A stretch of 9,307 nucleotides of DNA from Actinomycetota bacterium (lineage in GTDB: Bacteria; Actinomycetota; Thermoleophilia; UBA2241): the NCBI GenBank assembly GCA_003132645.1, contig PKYM01000031.1, forward strand, positions 4,690 to 13,996, given 5' to 3'. The translations under genes were made by a program, and so were the position numbers. Positions within the stretch are counted from its first letter, which is position 1. Every line of letters begins with the position of its first letter. This document shows positions 6,737-9,307 of this stretch, one piece after another. The notes beneath the pieces are model-generated. The model was given only the letters and a program-made list of their open reading frames with translations, searched no databases and was not told the DNA's origin.

Positions 6737-6763
6737 CGAGTAAGCAAGGAGCCGCGCGACTCC
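6737..6763 (-). terminator. Weak intrinsic terminator after the RCC1-repeat gene
   Basis: On the minus strand GGAGTC-GCGC-GGCTCC (6763-6748) forms a six-pair stem, including one G-T pair, with a four-base loop. It is followed by the modestly T-rich TTGCTTACTC. It stands about 50 bases after the RCC1 stop codon. The T-tract is poor, so efficiency is uncertain. Confidence 0.4.
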
Positions 6764-6811
6764 GCCTATGCGTAGACGTCGCGCCGGACCGAGTGCTGCG
6801 TCAGCCGCTGC

Positions 6812-9091
6812 TCACCTGGCCGTCGTGAGGACGCGCGCGGGCGTGGGATGCGCGCTTCCGTCGGCCAGGCCCAGGCCGAGCTGGCCCCGTTCGTTCGAGC
6901 CCCATGCCCAGAGCGAGCCGTCACCTTGCAGGGCCGCGGTGTGGGCGGCGCCGCAAGCGACAACCGCCCAGCTTGCCGCCGCTCCGACGCGCGTGGGCGC
7001 CGTCGGGTTGAGGGCGGTGCCTCCCAGACCGAGCTGACCGGAGCCGTTGAGGCCCCACGCCCAAAGGCTGCCGTCCACGTGCCGGCCGAGGCTGAAGCCA
7101 GACGAGCAGGCGATCCCCGTCCACGTGGCCTGCGCCCCGACACGCGCCGGCGCGGGGTGGGCGTCATCGTCGCTCGAACCCAGGCCGAGCTCTCCGGAAT
7201 CGTTCTCGCCCCAACTCCAGAGCGAGCCGTCACTTCTCGTTGCCAGGCTGAAGTCCTGGCCGGCCGCGATCGCCGTCCAGGTCGCGGCCGTGCCGACGCG
7301 CACCGGGGCGTGGCGATCGTTCGCGTCGCCCAGGCCGAGATCGCCATAGAAGCTGCTCGAGCCCCAGGCCCAGAGCGAGCCGTCACTGCGCAAGGCGAGG
7401 GTGAAGGGGCCTTCTGAGTCGACTGCCGTCCAGTCGCTGGCCGCCCCGACGCGCACCGGAACAAGGCGATCGTTGGTGTCGTTCAGGCCAAGCTGGCCGT
7501 CGTTGTTGTAGCCCCAGGCCCAAAGGCTGCCGTCGGCCCTGATGGCCAGCGTGTTCCACAGGCCGCAGGTAACGGCGACCCAGTTCGTGGCCGTGCCGAC
7601 ACGGGTGGGCACGTCACGCTGGGTCGTGTCACCCAGACCGAGCTCGCCGTAGTAGTCCGCGCCCCAGGCCCACAGGGAGCCGTCGGCTCTGATGGCGAGC
7701 GTGTCGCCCCAGCCGGCGGCGACGGCCGTCCAGCTCATGGCCGTGCCGACCCGGGTCGGCGTGGCGTGGGGGTCACTGTCGGCGGCGCCGAGACCGAGCT
7801 CGCCGTTGTAGTTGTCTCCCCAGGCCCAGAGGGAGCCGTCGGCGCCAAGGACCACGGTGTGGTCGACACCGCAAGCAAGTCGCGCTCCTGTCAGCGCCCA
7901 GCTACCGCTCGGTGAGGTAAGAGCGACGGGCGTGTGGCGCCCGGCCGTGTCGCCCAGGCCGAGCTCGCCCTCGAGGTTTCGGCCCCAGACCCGCAGCGAG
8001 CCGTCGCTGCGCAGGGCGAGGCCGAAGCCGCCACCGCAGGCGACTGCCGTCCAGGTGCTGGCTGTGCCGACCCGCGCCGGAGCGTGGCAGCCGGCCCTGT
8101 GGCCCAGGCCGAGTCCCCCCCAGGCGTTGCGGCCCCAGGACCACAGCGAGCCGTCGCTGCGGGTCGCCAGGCTGCAATCGAGGCCGGCGGCGATCGCCGT
8201 CCAGCTGCTCGCCGTGCCGACGCGCGCCGGCGAGGGGTGTGCGCCGGTATCGGCGTTGCCGAGACCAAGCTTGCCGAAAGTGTTCTGACCCCAGGCCCAC
8301 AGCGAGCCGTCGCTGCGCAGGGCGAGGGTGAAACCGGCGCCGCCGCTGACAGCGCTCCAGTTGTTGGCTGTGCCGACGCGCACCGGCGCGTGGCGATCGT
8401 TCGTGTCGCCCAGGCCGAGCCGGCCATCGAGATTGCGGCCCCAGGCCCAGAGACTGCCGTCGCTGCGCAGAGCGAAGGTCGTGTCTGCCCCGCAGGAGAC
8501 CGCGACCCAGGCAGACCCCATGCCCACCCGCGTCGGCGTGTGGTGCGGGTTCGTGTCGGCCTGCCCCAAGCCGAGCTGCCCATACGCGTTGTTTCCCCAC
8601 GTCCAGAGCGAGCCGTTGCTGCGCAGGGCCACGCTGTGGTCGTCGAGCCCGCAGGCGACCGCCGTCCAGTTCCTGGCCGAGCCGACCCGCACAGGCGAAT
8701 CGCGTGCGGTCTGGTCGCCCTTGCCGAGCTGGCCAGAACCGTTGAAGCCCCAGGCCCAGAGCGTGCCGTCGCCGCGCAAAGCGAGACTGTAGGTGGCGCC
8801 GCAGGCGACCGCCGCCCAGTTCGCGGCCGTGCCGACGCGGACGGGTGAGGAATGCGCACCGCCGTGGGCGGTGCCTAGGCCAAGCTGGCCGTAGTCGTCG
8901 GCGCCCCAGGCCCAGAGCGTGCCGTCGCTGCGGATCGCCAGGCTGTGGTGACGGCCGCAGGCGATCTGTGATCCGCGACCAGCGCTGCCGGCGGCCGGCG
9001 TCGCAGCGCCCGCCATGGTGGGCACAAGCGTGCCCGAAAGACAGATGACACAAAGGGCGCAAAGCGCGATGGAGCAGGAGATACGCTTCAT
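6812..9091 (-). CDS. Secreted protein of 14 RCC1 repeats (two seven-bladed beta-propellers)
   Basis: A 759-residue exported protein. Residues 1-29 form a signal peptide (MKRIS, a Cys-rich hydrophobic core, then a likely signal peptidase I site at AGA-ATP); I see no convincing lipobox. The rest is RCC1 repeats of about 50 residues with the consensus DGSLWAWGxNxxGQLGLG, a variable loop (DTNDRHAP or longer AD-x-x-x-HP types), RVGTA-x-x-W and an ACG-x-x-x-xLALRS strand. I count 14 units, with an irregular junction after the seventh. RCC1 repeats form seven-bladed propellers that bind proteins or other ligands; bacterial secreted versions are mostly uncharacterised. There is no transmembrane anchor, sortase signal or catalytic domain, so a binding or surface-associated role is likely. 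An in-frame TTG at 9190 would lengthen it by 33 residues, but it falls at the proposed transcription start, so ATG at 9091 is preferred. Repeat 7 deviates (DGSLRVWG). Confidence 0.9.
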   Translation of the reverse strand: MKRISCSIALCALCVICLSGTLVPTMAGAATPAAGSAGRGSQIACGRHHSLAIRSDGTLWAWGADDYGQLGLGTAHGGAHSSPVRVGTAANWAAVACGATYSLALRGDGTLWAWGFNGSGQLGKGDQTARDSPVRVGSARNWTAVACGLDDHSVALRSNGSLWTWGNNAYGQLGLGQADTNPHHTPTRVGMGSAWVAVSCGADTTFALRSDGSLWAWGRNLDGRLGLGDTNDRHAPVRVGTANNWSAVSGGAGFTLALRSDGSLWAWGQNTFGKLGLGNADTGAHPSPARVGTASSWTAIAAGLDCSLATRSDGSLWSWGRNAWGGLGLGHRAGCHAPARVGTASTWTAVACGGGFGLALRSDGSLRVWGRNLEGELGLGDTAGRHTPVALTSPSGSWALTGARLACGVDHTVVLGADGSLWAWGDNYNGELGLGAADSDPHATPTRVGTAMSWTAVAAGWGDTLAIRADGSLWAWGADYYGELGLGDTTQRDVPTRVGTATNWVAVTCGLWNTLAIRADGSLWAWGYNNDGQLGLNDTNDRLVPVRVGAASDWTAVDSEGPFTLALRSDGSLWAWGSSSFYGDLGLGDANDRHAPVRVGTAATWTAIAAGQDFSLATRSDGSLWSWGENDSGELGLGSSDDDAHPAPARVGAQATWTGIACSSGFSLGRHVDGSLWAWGLNGSGQLGLGGTALNPTAPTRVGAAASWAVVACGAAHTAALQGDGSLWAWGSNERGQLGLGLADGSAHPTPARVLTTAR
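6815..8968 (-). repeat. Tandem intragenic RCC1 repeats, 14 units of about 150 bp
   Basis: The repeat period is about 150-156 bases at DNA level; the reverse complement of DGSLWAWG codons recurs at each unit. The first seven units cover about 8968-7873 and the last seven about 7872-6815, with the junction coding for SPSGSWALTGARLACG at about 7867-7914. Units differ mainly in the loop after LGLG, which is either short (D-x-x-x-R-x-x-P) or about two residues longer (x-A-D-x-x-x-H-x-x-P). Confidence 0.85.
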
Positions 9092-9096
9092 GCCGG

Positions 9097-9102
9097 CCCC
9101 CC
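9097..9102 (-). promoter_or_regulatory. G-run ribosome binding site of the RCC1 gene
   Basis: On the minus strand GGGGGG stands five bases before ATG at 9091. It is an unusual all-G Shine-Dalgarno but correctly spaced, and it supports this start over the upstream TTG at 9190. Confidence 0.4.
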
Positions 9103-9191
9103 AAATCTCGAGCCTGGCGGCAGACCACCAGTGCTCTTCGCCTGCCCGTAGCCCTACTTCGCGAGCGTATCGGTGAACGCCTCTGCGCAAG

Positions 9192-9307
9192 AGAGCCTAC
9201 CACCGCGCGCGGCGGGGAGATAGGGGTTGGCAGATGGACATCGCGGCAAGAAGGGCCGAGGCACGGCCGCTCTCGCGGCGCTGCTTGCAGGGGTTTCGTG
9301 AGGGTCG
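9192..9307. other. Right-edge non-coding stretch with hairpins
   Basis: I see no gene here. Besides the promoter-like element it holds GGCCG-AGGCA-CGGCC (9254-9268) and an overlapping GCCGC-TCTC-GCGGC (9266-9279), both flanked at a distance by GCAAG (9246-9250) and CTTGC (9284-9288). These could fold as alternative stems. On the minus strand the first is followed by CTTCTT, so it could be a weak terminator of a gene beyond the window. Confidence 0.35.
9194..9199 (-). promoter_or_regulatory. Candidate -10 box (TAGGCT) of the RCC1 gene
   Basis: TAGGCT on the minus strand fits TANNNT and would start transcription near 9187, leaving a leader of about 96 bases before ATG at 9091. The -35 region (about 9217-9222) does not match consensus. 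An imperfect 16-base palindrome (9200-9215) abuts the box. Confidence 0.35.

Noticed and set aside
6815..8968. Regular repeats as a CRISPR array or non-coding satellite
   Set aside because: The 150-base period is in-frame and encodes RCC1 repeats; there are no short identical repeats with unique spacers.
9092..9190. Possible c-di-GMP (GEMM-I) riboswitch in the RCC1 leader
   Set aside because: Only short fragments such as CGCGAAG and GGGCTACGGGC resemble the motif; the paired regions with the GAAA loop and the conserved 3' half could not be aligned.
7902..9203. Other long frames across the RCC1 region (both strands)
   Set aside because: They are Arg/Pro/Ala-rich repetitive translations created by the repeat period being a multiple of three, with no family resemblance.

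Overview
The window is a high-GC bacterial segment. Codon third positions are strongly G/C, and GTG starts are used for several genes. Genes overlap by 1 to 4 bases, and candidate -10 boxes (TAGACT, TACCCT, TAGGCT) are of the kind common in high-GC Gram-positives. An actinobacterium (Actinomycetota) is the most likely host, but nothing here fixes the lineage. No rRNA, tRNA, CRISPR array, insertion sequence or phage gene is visible.

Left part, + strand (141-3311): a tight three-gene operon. It encodes a family 2 glycosyltransferase of the 'rSAM/selenodomain-associated transferase 2' type (TIGR04283), a small DoxX-like membrane protein, and a 638-residue two-part enzyme. The last joins a TIGR04282/DUF2064 glycosyltransferase-like domain to a radical SAM enzyme with a complete SPASM domain. 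The genes overlap or touch (ATGA, then a one-base gap), so they are probably cotranslated. The two transferase families are known neighbours of radical SAM genes; here one is covalently fused to a radical SAM/SPASM enzyme. This is the most interesting feature of the window. It suggests a modification pathway with two nucleotide-sugar-type transferases, one radical SAM step and a membrane partner; the substrate is unknown.

Middle part, - strand (6612-3287): a two-gene unit of an APC-superfamily amino acid permease followed, with a one-base TAGTG overlap, by an asparagine-synthase-like ATP-dependent enzyme. The latter keeps the SGGxDS PP-loop but lacks the N-terminal cysteine for glutamine hydrolysis. 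Its 3' end overlaps the 3' end of the radical SAM gene by 25 bases in convergent orientation. A GC-rich palindrome lies just beyond the radical SAM stop codon.

Right part, - strand (9091-6812): a secreted protein made almost entirely of 14 RCC1 repeats. Their arrangement indicates two consecutive seven-bladed beta-propellers. It appears to have its own promoter and a weak terminator, so it need not act with the permease unit. The window ends (1-140 and 9192-9307) hold no convincing gene, only hairpins and promoter-like elements.
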